From contig JASPKZ010002338.1 in the NCBI GenBank assembly GCA_030220185.1, positions 536,501-600,500 of the forward strand: a stretch of DNA of 64,000 nucleotides, written 5' to 3'. Every line of letters begins with the position of its first letter. The first letter of the stretch is position 1. The position numbers and the translations under genes are program-made. The DNA comes from Diploptera punctata. Lineage: Eukaryota; Arthropoda; Insecta; Blattodea; Blaberidae. The notes under the pieces were generated by a model. The model was given only the letters and a program-made list of their open reading frames with translations, was not told where the DNA came from and did not search any database. Below, piece after piece: positions 42,126 to 51,454 of the stretch.

Positions 42126-43680
42126 CCGATGAAGAAGTAGGTAGCTTTCTCCCACGTTGTGGTGATATTTTGAAAAAGTAATTCGCTTCGTGCTCGATGC
42201 CGTAGTAACATTATGAAGAAGGATTTGTGAAAATAATAAATAATTTAAAGATAGGGGTAAAAAACTCTTTGACGCTAAATATATCAACTTATAACGATAG
42301 CAAGGCAAGGTCCCACGAACCCAAATAAATAAAAATGAAATAAAACTTAATTTAAAATAAAACAATAAAGAAGACACTTTACACACATCCCAAAAATAAT
42401 TACTGGTTCAGGTAGGATTTAATTTTCGGTAGAGTCGGATTCTCTTCTTAGGGTCGGAAGTTTAGGCAAAATTAACAAAAAATAAATCAAGTTATATTGA
42501 ATTGCACAATAAAATTCTCAATGTAAATGAATAATTATTGCTGTACCTACTGGAATTAAAATTTTTAGTTGATTATCCACCGTCTATGGGTCTCAACTAA
42601 CGTATAGTGCCCCCTGTTTATGATCTTTAGGATTTGTATTCCTTTTTACAATTGGTGGGCTGACTGGTACACTGGATAGGAAAACACTTCAAAATTACTA
42701 AAAAATGTTTATTGTAGAAATAATTGTAAATTTATTCACTTCTTATTTTCCCAGCAGATTAAGTAAATGTAGGTGATATTATTCTTCACGGTCAATTCAA
42801 AAATAAATTCTCTTCTTTTCTTAAATCAATTATTCTTTTTTGTATTAAATATCACATTTTATCAGGAGATCTCTTATTGCTTCTATCTTTGTTGAAAGTT
42901 GTATGCAGAATGACTTTTATAATTTTAAAGAACATTATTACATCACATGATGCTATATTTAAATTCTGTTGGTTAATAGTTCTTTAAATATAAGGTTTAA
43001 TTTGATTTGTTAAATAAGAAAGTTAATTGTTTTAACATCCAATCAGAGTTTAGTTTACTTTCATTTAAAAATATGAAGTTAAGCAGGTGTTCTTATTACA
43101 GTTATAACATAAGGCTTTACAATTTTGACAACAATGACTTAAAACAATTTTAAAGCATTCTTTACAAAAACTGTTATGTAGTGTAATTTCTTTAATTGTT
43201 GCTGAGACATTTTTATTCAACAATAACCAACAATGAATTATTTAGATGTTTTTATTTATTTAAGTTTCATTTAAATATTAAAAGAATTTTAAAATACAAA
43301 ATTATTAACTTTAACTTTCATATTTTTTTGTAATATTAAAATCCTGCTATACCGACCGTCCCATGACATGGCCCCATTTTCCTCGGTACCGCTTTATCAT
43401 CTGTTGACAAAAATATTCACTGTGTTCATCACCTAGTCTCTAACCCCGGGGTCGAGCCCAGATGGCAATTCAGCAAGTCAAAACTCCCACTTTTATAATT
43501 TCGTAACTTCAAAAATTCTACACAAAACACAAGACGAAAACAACAGTATAAATACACAGCCAAATGAATACAATCAACTATTCTAAACGCGATGTGTCTA
43601 CGTCAGTGGTTTCCAACGACTTAAAACAAATTTACGGAACTTCAAATGAATCTTATTATTCGTAAATCAAGCTCGGACTA
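42126..43680. other. No recognised gene (tutl intron 1)
   Basis: Long AT-rich stretch. No repeat partner or coding segment that I can see. Confidence 0.5.
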
Positions 43681-43682
43681 TA

Positions 43683-43808
43683 CAGAGTGTTCCAAAAAAA
43701 ACTCCGACAACGGAGGTGAGGTGGTATATTGAGATATGCTGATCATTTTTTAATGAGGTACCCATGTCCGGAAATTATGCGTTTTCACAGTACGAGTAGC
43801 TTTACTTC
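43683..43808 (-). mobile_element. mariner-type terminal fragment
   Basis: ACAGAGTGTTCCAAAAAAAACTCC is the kind of end seen on insect mariner-like elements. It may belong to the transposase relic at 44260-44645, with Rep-3 and a LINE-B piece inserted between. Confidence 0.4.
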
Positions 43809-44155
43809 AGGGGTCCTCATCTAGGGGATATGTGGATGGCGACCACAAGGTGCCCAAGCTGAGCAAAACATTTCTTCCACTTACTTGTGTTTTGCACTCT
43901 TTTAACTTTACTGTCTAACCTCTCTTGGTTAACTCTTGTTTTTTCGACCCCGATGCTATTAGGGCATCCGAGGGCTAGGGAGTCTTTCCTTTCTTCCATT
44001 TCTTCTTTCCTTTATTTTCTTTTCTTCTCCAGAAAAGCCTGACCAGAGGCTATAAGATGGCAGCCCCATCACTGGTCTTGTCTTCCTTTGGCCAGCAACC
44101 AATCGAAGGGACTATTATTATGCTTTCAAGTCTTATATGAGAATTTTCCGGAATC
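43809..44155 (+). repeat. Rep-3 copy 2
   Basis: About 347 bp, nearly identical to 12138-12483, with the same 60-codon minus-strand frame at 43817-43999. Confidence 0.75.
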
Positions 44156-44156
44156 T

Positions 44157-44245
44157 CTGGGCCGTCCTATGAAATGCTGGAGGGAAAATTTTCTATAGGA
44201 TCGTAACAGGCCTTGGCCTAATACTTGGAAGGAAGAAGAAGAAGT
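44157..44245 (+). mobile_element. LINE-B 3' end fragment
   Basis: Plus strand: GGCCGTCCTATGAAATGCTGG, AGGATCGTAACAGGCCTTGG and GAAGAAGAAGAAG tail. Same region as 20430-20500 on the other strand. It follows Rep-3 directly. Confidence 0.75.
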
Positions 44246-44259
44246 AGCTGACTTCTCAA

Positions 44260-44645
44260 GAGTTCCATTAGTTGGATTTCAAGACATAATACTTGGCAAT
44301 ACTGTCACAGTCACATCAAGTTTTCAAAATATCCACCTCCCATCTCATTGCAGAGCGTACATCGGCGGTTTAGTGATTGGCGCACACGTTCAAATACGCC
44401 TGGCCTCATTTGAATTATTTCTTTAGCAGCGTGGATTCGGGCTGTAAGATCCATACGTGACTCTACTAGAGTCTGATAAACAGACTGTTTCATGTCGCCC
44501 CACAAAAAGTAGTCGGGAGTGTTAAGATCAGGCGATCTCGGAGACCATGGGACCAATCCATCGACCTGGATATGTGGTATCCAAATGTCTCCTCACATTG
44601 GCATCGAAGTGAGCTGGAGCTCCGTCATCGGAATTCCTTTTCATA
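44260..44645 (-). pseudogene. mariner-like transposase C-terminal relic
   Basis: Minus strand from about 44640: D-D-G-A-P-A-H-F (second catalytic D). A one-base frame change follows near 44555. Frame 44556-44311 then has S-P-R-S-P-D-L-N-T-P-D-Y-F-L-W-G, with the last catalytic D and the mariner-type S-P-D-L signature. It ends at a stop. N-terminal DNA-binding half missing. Dead. Confidence 0.88.
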
Positions 44646-44867
44646 TCCCACTTAGTAGAGTTTGGTTTTCATTTCACTGGCGGTAATCCTCCTCCTCTCG
44701 TCTGTCGTCCGCAAAACAATTTTATGACTTATAAAAATCTTCAGATTTTTACACCCTTTACATTGATTTTTTATACCATATCATAACATTTGTACACATT
44801 ATATGTATTTTGTATCTGTTCCATGGCTGCTCATTTCTTGACTTTTGTTTTTTTCGCACCTTAACCG

Positions 44868-45220
44868 ATCATCATCATCAACAACAATAAGGATTAAACC
44901 CAATGACCTCTTCCGATCTCATTATAGGTCGAATTGGTCCTTCCATCTCTTCAATGGTCTTCCCAACATTCTTCTCCCTTTTGGTTTATAATTATACATT
45001 CTTCTTGGTATGCGCTGTTCATTCATTCGTAATACGTGCTGAAGTAAGCATTTTCATAATATTTTATTTTTTCACAGAGATTAAATATATTAAGTTCTGT
45101 TCTTATATCTTCGTTTTTCTTTTTATCGGTCCTTTGGTATCCTGCTATTGCTCTCAGCATCTTCATTTCAGCAGCCTCTATTTGTTTACTATCTGCCTTT
45201 GTTAATGTCCAGGTTTCACA
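44868..45220 (-). mobile_element. LINE-B 3' half of a twin-primed insertion
   Basis: Minus strand: C-E-T-W-T-L-T-K-A-D, then E-M-K-M-L-R-A-I-A-G. After a frame change near 45030 come H-V-L-R-M-N-E-Q-R and G-R-P-L-K-R-W-K-D-Q-F-D-L then stop. The tail is GATGATGATGAT at 44880-44868. Its upstream sequence lies in the opposite orientation at 45221-45360. Confidence 0.9.
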
Positions 45221-45360
45221 GTAAAATACAACGATTCAATTACCTATGTGGCACAATTAAACGCACTTTATTGAATAAGACTATAAAAGAAACTATTTTG
45301 AAGTTTTACAAAGTATTGACAGTTCCATCTCTTATCTATGGATGTGAAACCATAACCGAT
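45221..45360 (+). mobile_element. LINE-B inverted 5' segment
   Basis: Plus strand: R-F-N-Y-L-C-G-T-I-K-R and V-P-S-L-I-Y-G-C-E-T. It is the part of the RT immediately before C-E-T-W in the neighbouring fragment, pointing the other way. The two pieces share the short TGTGAAAC sequence at their ends. Confidence 0.85.
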
Positions 45361-45417
45361 ACAATTTAAATTTCTTCTGTTCTCCACTTCATTGTTTTGT
45401 GTCCAGTGTATTAACGC

Positions 45418-45655
45418 ATCTATGGGAAATGAAAGACTTGCATGGAAGCTTCTTGTAGGAAAGCCAGAGGGAAAACGCCCAGTTGGTAGACCAAGAATGA
45501 GTTGGGAGAATAACATTAACTATGATTTGAGGGGAGTGGATTATACAGGGAATGATTGGAAAGCATTAGCTCAGGATAGGGATGTATGGAGAGCTTATGT
45601 CCGCGCGGCCATGAACCTACGGGTTCGATAGTGCCAATGAGTAAGTAAGTAAGTA
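45418..45655 (+). mobile_element. LINE-A 3' end, 92 bp before tutl exon 2
   Basis: G-N-E-R-L-A-W-K-L-L-V-G to the M-N-L-R-V-R stop and the GAGTAAGTAAGTAAGTA tail. Intact frame over 70 codons. It occupies sense orientation in tutl intron 1. Confidence 0.94.
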
Positions 45656-45747
45656 TTAACGCATTTTTTTGTAATCTCTTTGCAAAATTATTGTTCTGAA
45701 ACAGGACGCCTGCTATTTTTGTTGCAAAATATATTTTTTTTTTCCAG

Positions 45748-45881
45748 GGCTGTGCCACCAGGATGCGGTCCACATCACCGCCATCTTGGGCGAGTCAGTT
45801 GTGTTCAACTGTCACGTGGAATTCCCCGGCGACCACCCGGTTCCCTACGTGCTGCAGTGGGAGAAGAAGGTAGGCGAAACG
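45748..45881 (+). CDS. tutl: Turtle-like Ig receptor, exon 2 (start of Ig domain 1)
   Basis: A strong acceptor (T-rich tract ending TTTTCCAG at 45747) opens a 134-bp exon in phase 1. It encodes 44 residues from L-C-H-Q-D-A-V-H-I-T. V-V-F-N-C-H-V-E-F gives the B-strand cysteine and Y-V-L-Q-W-E-K-K the C-strand tryptophan of a V-type Ig fold. D-A-V-H-I-T-A-I-L-G-E and P-V-P-Y-V-L-Q-W match insect Turtle as I know it. I place the donor at ACG|GTAGGC (45881/45882) because K-V-x-E-T is kept in Turtle. An earlier AAG|GTAGGC at 45869/45870 is possible. The next exon (rest of Ig1 with its second cysteine) is not in the window. The exon is GC-rich compared with its surroundings. Confidence 0.88.
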
Positions 45882-46002
45882 GTAGGCTCCAAAACTCTGT
45901 TCTACATCTCTCGTAACTAAATTACTGCAGCAAAATTACTCTCCTCGCGGCACCCATACTGCGCATGATGAGCGGCGAATTGCATTGCATGCTATTACAC
46001 TA

Positions 46003-46420
46003 TTTCCACAATAATCGAAATACTTTTTTTTTTCAATACCTTCTTTGAAAACTGGAACGATATTTCATTGTTTTCCGTGAAAAAGGGGGCCTTTTTCTAA
46101 GAATGATTCTCGCATTATTCGATGAGGGATTTTTGAATATAATCATTACAAGTATCAAATAGGCTGTTTCTTCATTGTTTTAATCGCAAAAGAAGATCTC
46201 ATACTTTCAACAATAATCGAAATGATTTTTTTCAATACCTTCTTTGAAAAGTATAACGATATTTCATTGTTTTCCGTGAAAAGGGGGCCTTTCTCTAAGA
46301 ATGATTCTCGCGTCATTCAACTGGAGATTTTTAAATATAATCATTACAAGTATCAAATAGGCTGTTTCTTCAATGTTTTAATCGCAAAAAAAGATCTCAT
46401 TGTTTTAACGTTTCCTCGCT
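46003..46420 (+). repeat. Tandem duplication, unit about 200 bp
   Basis: About 46003-46203 repeats at about 46204-46403: TTCCGTGAAAA, CTAAGAATGATTCTCGC, CATTACAAGTATCAAATAGG and GATCTCAT occur in both, with roughly 5-10% differences. Intronic. Confidence 0.85.
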
Positions 46421-46677
46421 CTCCATTTCAGTAAGAACTTATTTATACAGAGTGAATCAAAGCGTTTCTACTAGAGAATTTTCACATCGGACTTGATGAC
46501 AGTTCAGAAAATGTCTGTGTGTCAAAGATAGGCCTTATATTGTTTTATATACAACTTTTCACTGCATTATAGGCTTATATTAAGATATGTTGGTTATCAG
46601 TGTTTTGTAGCACGTGGTAATAAAATATATTTACAGAAGTCGAGGTACATATTAATAACTAAATTAGAAAATAACTA

Positions 46678-47093
46678 GGTCGGCCGCGGTGAACTAGTGG
46701 TTATGCTCCTTGCCTCTGGTCCCGAAGGTCGCGGGTTCAAACCCAGCTGGGGTCGATGGGTTTTTTTAGGATGGAAAAATCCAAGGAGCAAGTCCTCCGG
46801 GAGGGACTTTAAGCCGTGGGTCCCGAGTCTGAAGATTTTCAGGCCCGTAAAAGATCCTTAAGCCTGAATGAAAAGGTCTCTAAGCAACATTTACCGAATT
46901 TTCCCGTCCTAATACTACCTTGGTTTCCTAGATGTCATTATGAGGCGGAACGCTGACCACGGACCACTCAAATGACATCTATACTAAAACAAGTGTAACT
47001 AAATTGGTAGTGTTCAAATTCTTCCCTGTAGGGGGAGAGAGCGCCTAAATCTCTGTTAAGGGAAACATGGGCTTACAAGAAGAAGAAGAAGAA
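46678..47093 (+). mobile_element. SINE-3 copy with 11-bp TSD
   Basis: Bounded by GAAAATAACTA (46667-46677) and GAAAACAACTA (47094-47104), one mismatch. Head GAACTAGTGGTTATGCTCC (box A) and GGTTCAAACCC (box B). Body shared with 63116; tail AAGAAGAAGAAG. Confidence 0.93.
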
Positions 47094-47500
47094 GAAAACA
47101 ACTAAACAATCGGATTGTTCAATGATAATAAGAAAAAATAGCATTTTCATTCAGAAAACCTTTTTTTTTCGTTGAGTGCACAAATGAGAATACTCTACAT
47201 TGGAAAAATTATACGCGTTTGTCGTATGCAGTGAGAAAAATATTCAATTTTTCAGTATACGACTTCCAAGTAACATGCAAACAATGTTGATGGTAACTCT
47301 GTGATAATGTTTTAATTACTGAATGTAAATTTCATTTATTTACAAGTATTTTTTAGACTTTTAGCGAATATATTGAAAAAGTCAACTAGCATATGATTTA
47401 TAATTTTCACTGAAATACCAGTCACTCGTGTCCAGGAAAAATTACACAATAATAAAAATCTATATTTAATTTTAGGAAGTGATATTTTGAGGTTATTTTA

Positions 47501-47900
47501 ATTATATTATTTTTAGTCTGATCATCTTACCTCAATATTAATGTTAATTTGTTCTTGGATATGTTTCAAAACAATTCTGCTTTATTGTCAGCTTGTCCAG
47601 GCTGGTTTGATTTATGTTGCACATAGTTAGAAAATACAAAAGAGCTGACTATTTGGGGAAAAATCTATATTGAGAAGAACAGAAACAGAGTTACGAATTT
47701 TGAAATACCGACGAGTGTGACCTTGTTTGGAGGTTCTTTGGCCAACCACAGGATGGAGCTGACATCGACATCCAGGGTGTGCAACATAAATCAAACCAGT
47801 CTGGACAAGCTGATGATAAAACAGAATTGTTTTGAAACATGTCCAAGAACAAATCAACATTAATATTGAGGTAAGATGATCAGACTAAAAATAATATAAT
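47501..47900. repeat. Long inverted repeat, 124-bp arms
   Basis: 47501-47624 is the reverse complement of 47777-47900 with about 6 mismatches, leaving a loop of about 152 bp. Landmarks: CTGATCATCTTACCTC / GAGGTAAGATGATCAG, and GCTTGTCCAG / CTGGACAAGC. It lies within tutl intron 2, so a transcript would fold into a long hairpin. AATAAAAATCTAT occurs on both sides (47451, 47899). Confidence 0.93.
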
Positions 47901-47904
47901 AAAA

Positions 47905-48479
47905 ATCTATGTAAGAATAAATTTTAAAATCCAAATAAGCACTCTATCAGTTACGGTAATATAGATAAAGTTATTTAAAACTGAAAAATGGGATTCTAAC
48001 ATGGAATCATTCGACCGACGTCATAAAGTTGCAATTTAACAAATAGAATTATTAAAAAAAAAAAGGATAAATATAGCGATTATTTAACTTTAATATTTTA
48101 TGAATAAAAATGTATAAAAATACAGAAAAGTTTGTCAACAATGTAAACAAGTTTGTATCAACAATTGAGAAACAAAATACTAATGAGTTCACAGCCAATA
48201 AAGATCTAGGCCACATCTAAATCTCTAACTGAAAAAGTAGTCAATTAATAGGCAATATTTTAAATTTCATCTAAACCTAAAGATTTATAAGCGAAAGGGG
48301 AAAAAAAAAAAATGCACAAGCGATTGAAGGCATGTGTAGAAGCACTCGTGCATATTGACATAGTACATTGGTTGTGTCTTTCGTGCAGCCCTTTAATGGA
48401 TATAATACATATACTTTTATTAACTCCTATAAAAATAATTATTATATTAGTATCTAAATACAAATACAAATAAATAATG
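47905..48479. other. No recognised feature
   Basis: AT-rich intron. No repeat partner that I can see. Confidence 0.5.
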
Positions 48480-48915
48480 TGACTATTCAACTCATGCCCC
48501 AAATGGGAGCCAATGACCAATCACGTTTCAATGATTTCTGTTTTACAACCAATCACAGTCGTGTTTCACGAAATATTTATCAGTGTTATAATTACCATAT
48601 TAAAGAAAGCTCCTCCTTTTTAATATTCTGAAATAGTATGATCTAGTTGCAGTGATAAACAAAAGAAGCAGATGAAGCGTACCTATTGTTTCTCATTTGT
48701 TTTCAAACATCGCCGTTTACATTAGATATATAAATATTTTAAAATAACTACAGTTAAATAATGATTTGTGAGTAAACAGCTTAATTTTATTCGTTAAATA
48801 GTCCTAACAAATGCCATTCTTGATTTCCAAATTCTCTAGAAAAATTCTCTCCTCACTTCGTGAGTCGTGAATTTATCGATAATTTGGAAATCACTCGTGG
48901 CATTACTTATGATAA
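48480..48915 (-). repeat. Rep-1 copy, internally deleted
   Basis: GACTATTCAACTCATGCCCC to GGCATTACTTATGATAA, with the hairpin at 48812-48904. Same type of internal deletion as 30070. Confidence 0.88.
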
Positions 48916-49525
48916 TTAAACGTGTTGAAGAATTTAAATATCTTGGATCTATAATAGATAAATCTGATACTTGTGAAAAAGATATTATTAACAGAGTAAA
49001 TTGTGCAAGGAAGGCGATTAGATCCCTGAATAGTCTTTTAAGGAATAGAAATTTGACCAGAAAAACAAAACGGATTGTACAGACAATAATAGAAAGTATA
49101 CTTACATATGGATCAGAAAGCTGGACAATAAATGAAAAAATGCAGAAAAGAATCTTGGCGACAGAAATGGATGGATTACGGAGAAGTATGAGAATATCCA
49201 GGCTACAACATATTCGAAATACATACATCAGACAAGAAATTGATGCACAGGAAACTGTTATCGATAGGATAACAAAGAGAGCTCTACAATGGTATGGACA
49301 TGTACAACGGATGCCGGAAGACCAGTGGCCTAAACAGGTGTTGGATTGGATGGTATCAGGCAGAAGGAGAAGTGGAAGAAGTAGAAAAGCATGGTATGAG
49401 GGAATATATGATGCCATGATGAAGAGGGGTATAGAAGATGGACAATGGGAAGATAGGAATTTCTGGAAAGCAGGAATCAAGGGCAAACTGCTGTAAAGTG
49501 GAAACACGTATTAAGTATTAAGTAA
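48916..49525 (+). mobile_element. LINE-C type RT C-terminal copy, open
   Basis: An uninterrupted frame to 49496 with E-E-F-K-Y-L-G-S-I-I, I-L-T-Y-G-S-E-S-W-T-I, M-D-G-L-R-R-S-M-R, W-Y-G-H-V-Q-R-M and a G-R-R-R-S-G-R-S-R-K tail, then TAA. The frame runs back in phase into Rep-1 (from 48867), giving a 209-codon chimera. Tail TTAAGTATTAAGTAAG. Confidence 0.92.
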
Positions 49526-49694
49526 GTATCTAAATATTGAAATGAAAATGGATGTTTGATTCTGGAGCCGATTAAGATGCCTTCGTATCAAAACATAAGA
49601 TGCAAAATGGCTGGTTCTCTTTACATATATTTTTCTGTAAACTCCTGATTCAAATTCGGATTATTTCAATAATTGGATACTTGTCAGTAGAAAG

Positions 49695-50010
49695 TCCACC
49701 GCTGTGGTTTCGAGGTAGCGTGCTGCCTTGTCCCGCAGCGGGCCCGGGTTCGATCCCCTGTCGGGGCAGTTTTTCTGGGTGAGGTTTTTATCGGGGGTTT
49801 CCTCACCTGTAAGACAAATGTCAGGAAAACTTTAAGGCCCAAACGGTCCCCGAAATCATATGGCCATCATCATCATCATCCTTCACCGGTGTGGAAAGCA
49901 ACGGGAAGCTACCACACCTACAATTGCCTAGTAAAGCTGCAAGCATAGCATGAACATGCTATGATTGCAGTGAAGGACCTGCCTTCGGGCAGAATTACTA
50001 TGGATGGATG
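49695..50010 (+). mobile_element. SINE-2 copy with 9-bp TSD
   Basis: Complete copy bounded by AGTAGAAAG at 49686-49694 and 50011-50019. A related sequence without the insertion is at about 55835-55875 (minus strand), which acts as an empty site. Confidence 0.95.
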
Positions 50011-50111
50011 AGTAGAAAGGTGCAAAGTGGCAAATTTATCAACAGTAAGTTATCACTAGGGCTGGAGTTTTTATGTAATAAAAGATAAGATTGCAGTGTA
50101 CATATTAGAAA

Positions 50112-50365
50112 TTATTCAACTGTTTGTGTGTGAAACAAGATAAAAGACAGAAGTCTAACTTCTCATTTCACTATTCAACTGTTTGTGTGTGAAACCAAAA
50201 CAAAAGACAGTCAGAAGTCTTACTTGTCATTATACTATTCAACTGTTTGTATGTGAAACCAAAACAAAAGAGAGTCAGAAGTCTTACTTCTCATTATACT
50301 ATTCAACTGTTTGTGTGTGAAACCAAAACAAAATACAGTCGTAAGTCTAACTTCTGATTATACTA
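50112..50365 (+). repeat. Tandem repeat, four units of 60-65 bp
   Basis: ATTCAACTGTTTGTRTGTGAAAC recurs at about 50113, 50172, 50237 and 50301. Each is followed by an AAAACAAAA and AGTCRGAAGTCT block. It ends 270 bp before the LINE-D ORF1 and may be the element's 5' region. Confidence 0.85.
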
Positions 50366-50636
50366 CGATGCAATCTTAACTTTTAGTACATAAAAATCCA
50401 CTCCCTAGTTATTAAAAAATTGTCTCTATGAAACAATACATGCTATTTATTTTTCGAGATTTAATCAAAGATGTTTGTCATGGCGGCTAGCTACTAACAC
50501 GCACAAGTTACGCTCCAGGTTTTAAGTTACTTTTCAGCAGGTGCCTTCGTTATTTCATAGTTAAAGTTGTATATTCGTAGTCAGTTTAAGTTTAAATTTA
50601 TATCAGTTAGTGCCAAAAGTGTGTACATTTAACAAC

Positions 50637-51296
50637 ATGGGTAAAAACACACGTAATTCAAACAATGATTCGACAAGTTCTACGGAGGAAGCAGTGAAAC
50701 GTGTGGTGAAAGAGGCGCTGCAGGATCCCGGCACTCTGCAGGTGTTTGTGTCCATGTTGCGGGACCAGGTAGTGGCGGAACTCCAGAAGACCATCGAGGA
50801 CAACACTAAAGTAATTGAGGATCTGAAAAAGACCCTCGATGAAAAAGACAGAAAGATTGAGGTGTTGGAAAATAAATTAGACGATCTAGAACAATACCAG
50901 AGACGTCAATGCCTCAGAATTTTTGGCGTAAAAGAAGAGGCCGGAGAGGACACTGACCAGAAAGCCATCGAGGTGGCCAAAAAAATCGGTGTCGATCTAT
51001 CAGTGACAGACATTGACAGAAGTCACCGTGTTGGTGTTAATAATGCAGAAAGACCGCGGGCTATAATAGTGAAATTTGTTAGTTACCGCAAGCGCAGTGA
51101 AGTTTTTCTAAGCAAGAAAAAGTTGAAAGGAAGTGGGGTCACTGTTCGCGAGGACCTAACGAAGTGTCGCTATCGCCTGCTACAAGACAGTATACAAAAA
51201 TACGGTATTCAAAATGTATGGACAATGGACGGTGCCGTCATAGCCAAAGTAAATGGCGAAAAACGCAAAATTAGATCTTCTACGGATATCAACTAG
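50637..51296 (+). CDS. LINE-D ORF1 protein
   Basis: 219 residues from ATG 50637. The frame is open from 50610, but the upstream codon there is GTG. Residues about 45-91 form a charged coiled coil (E-L-Q-K-T...L-E-N-K-L-D-D-L-E-Q). It is followed by R-R-Q-C-L-R-I-F-G-V, and an RRM-like stretch including R-A-I-I-V-K-F follows. It then has a basic end (K-V-N-G-E-K-R-K-I-R). Coiled coil, RRM and C-terminal domain in this order are typical of LINE ORF1 RNA-binding proteins that form ribonucleoprotein with the element's RNA. No zinc knuckle is seen. It is complete, so the copy is young. ORF2 follows after about 160 bp. Confidence 0.88.
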   Translation: MGKNTRNSNNDSTSSTEEAVKRVVKEALQDPGTLQVFVSMLRDQVVAELQKTIEDNTKVIEDLKKTLDEKDRKIEVLENKLDDLEQYQRRQCLRIFGVKEEAGEDTDQKAIEVAKKIGVDLSVTDIDRSHRVGVNNAERPRAIIVKFVSYRKRSEVFLSKKKLKGSGVTVREDLTKCRYRLLQDSIQKYGIQNVWTMDGAVIAKVNGEKRKIRSSTDIN

Positions 51297-51454
51297 ATAG
51301 GACCTGAGTGTAAAATATGTTTACTTTATTTGTCTTTTCTTTGCTAACAATTATATTGTTAATTTATTTCTAATTTAGGTAAGTTTTAAGTTTATTATTT
51401 TTTATTTAGGACAACTTACTTGTTTTATTTTCATTTTTTAAGTTATTTGTTTAG

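Noticed and set aside
41776..42140. 113- and 97-codon overlapping ORFs
   Set aside because: They read through the SINE-4 copy in different frames.
45870..45875. Earlier tutl exon 2 donor AAG|GTAGGC
   Set aside because: Possible, but the later ACG|GTAGGC keeps K-V-x-E-T, which I recall as conserved in Turtle. Not fully excluded.
45680..45916. 78-codon plus-strand frame over the tutl exon
   Set aside because: Wrong frame. The Ig motifs are in the neighbouring frame, and the splice sites fit that one.
48836..49507. 223-codon minus-strand ORF
   Set aside because: Antisense shadow of the LINE-C RT frame at 48867-49496.
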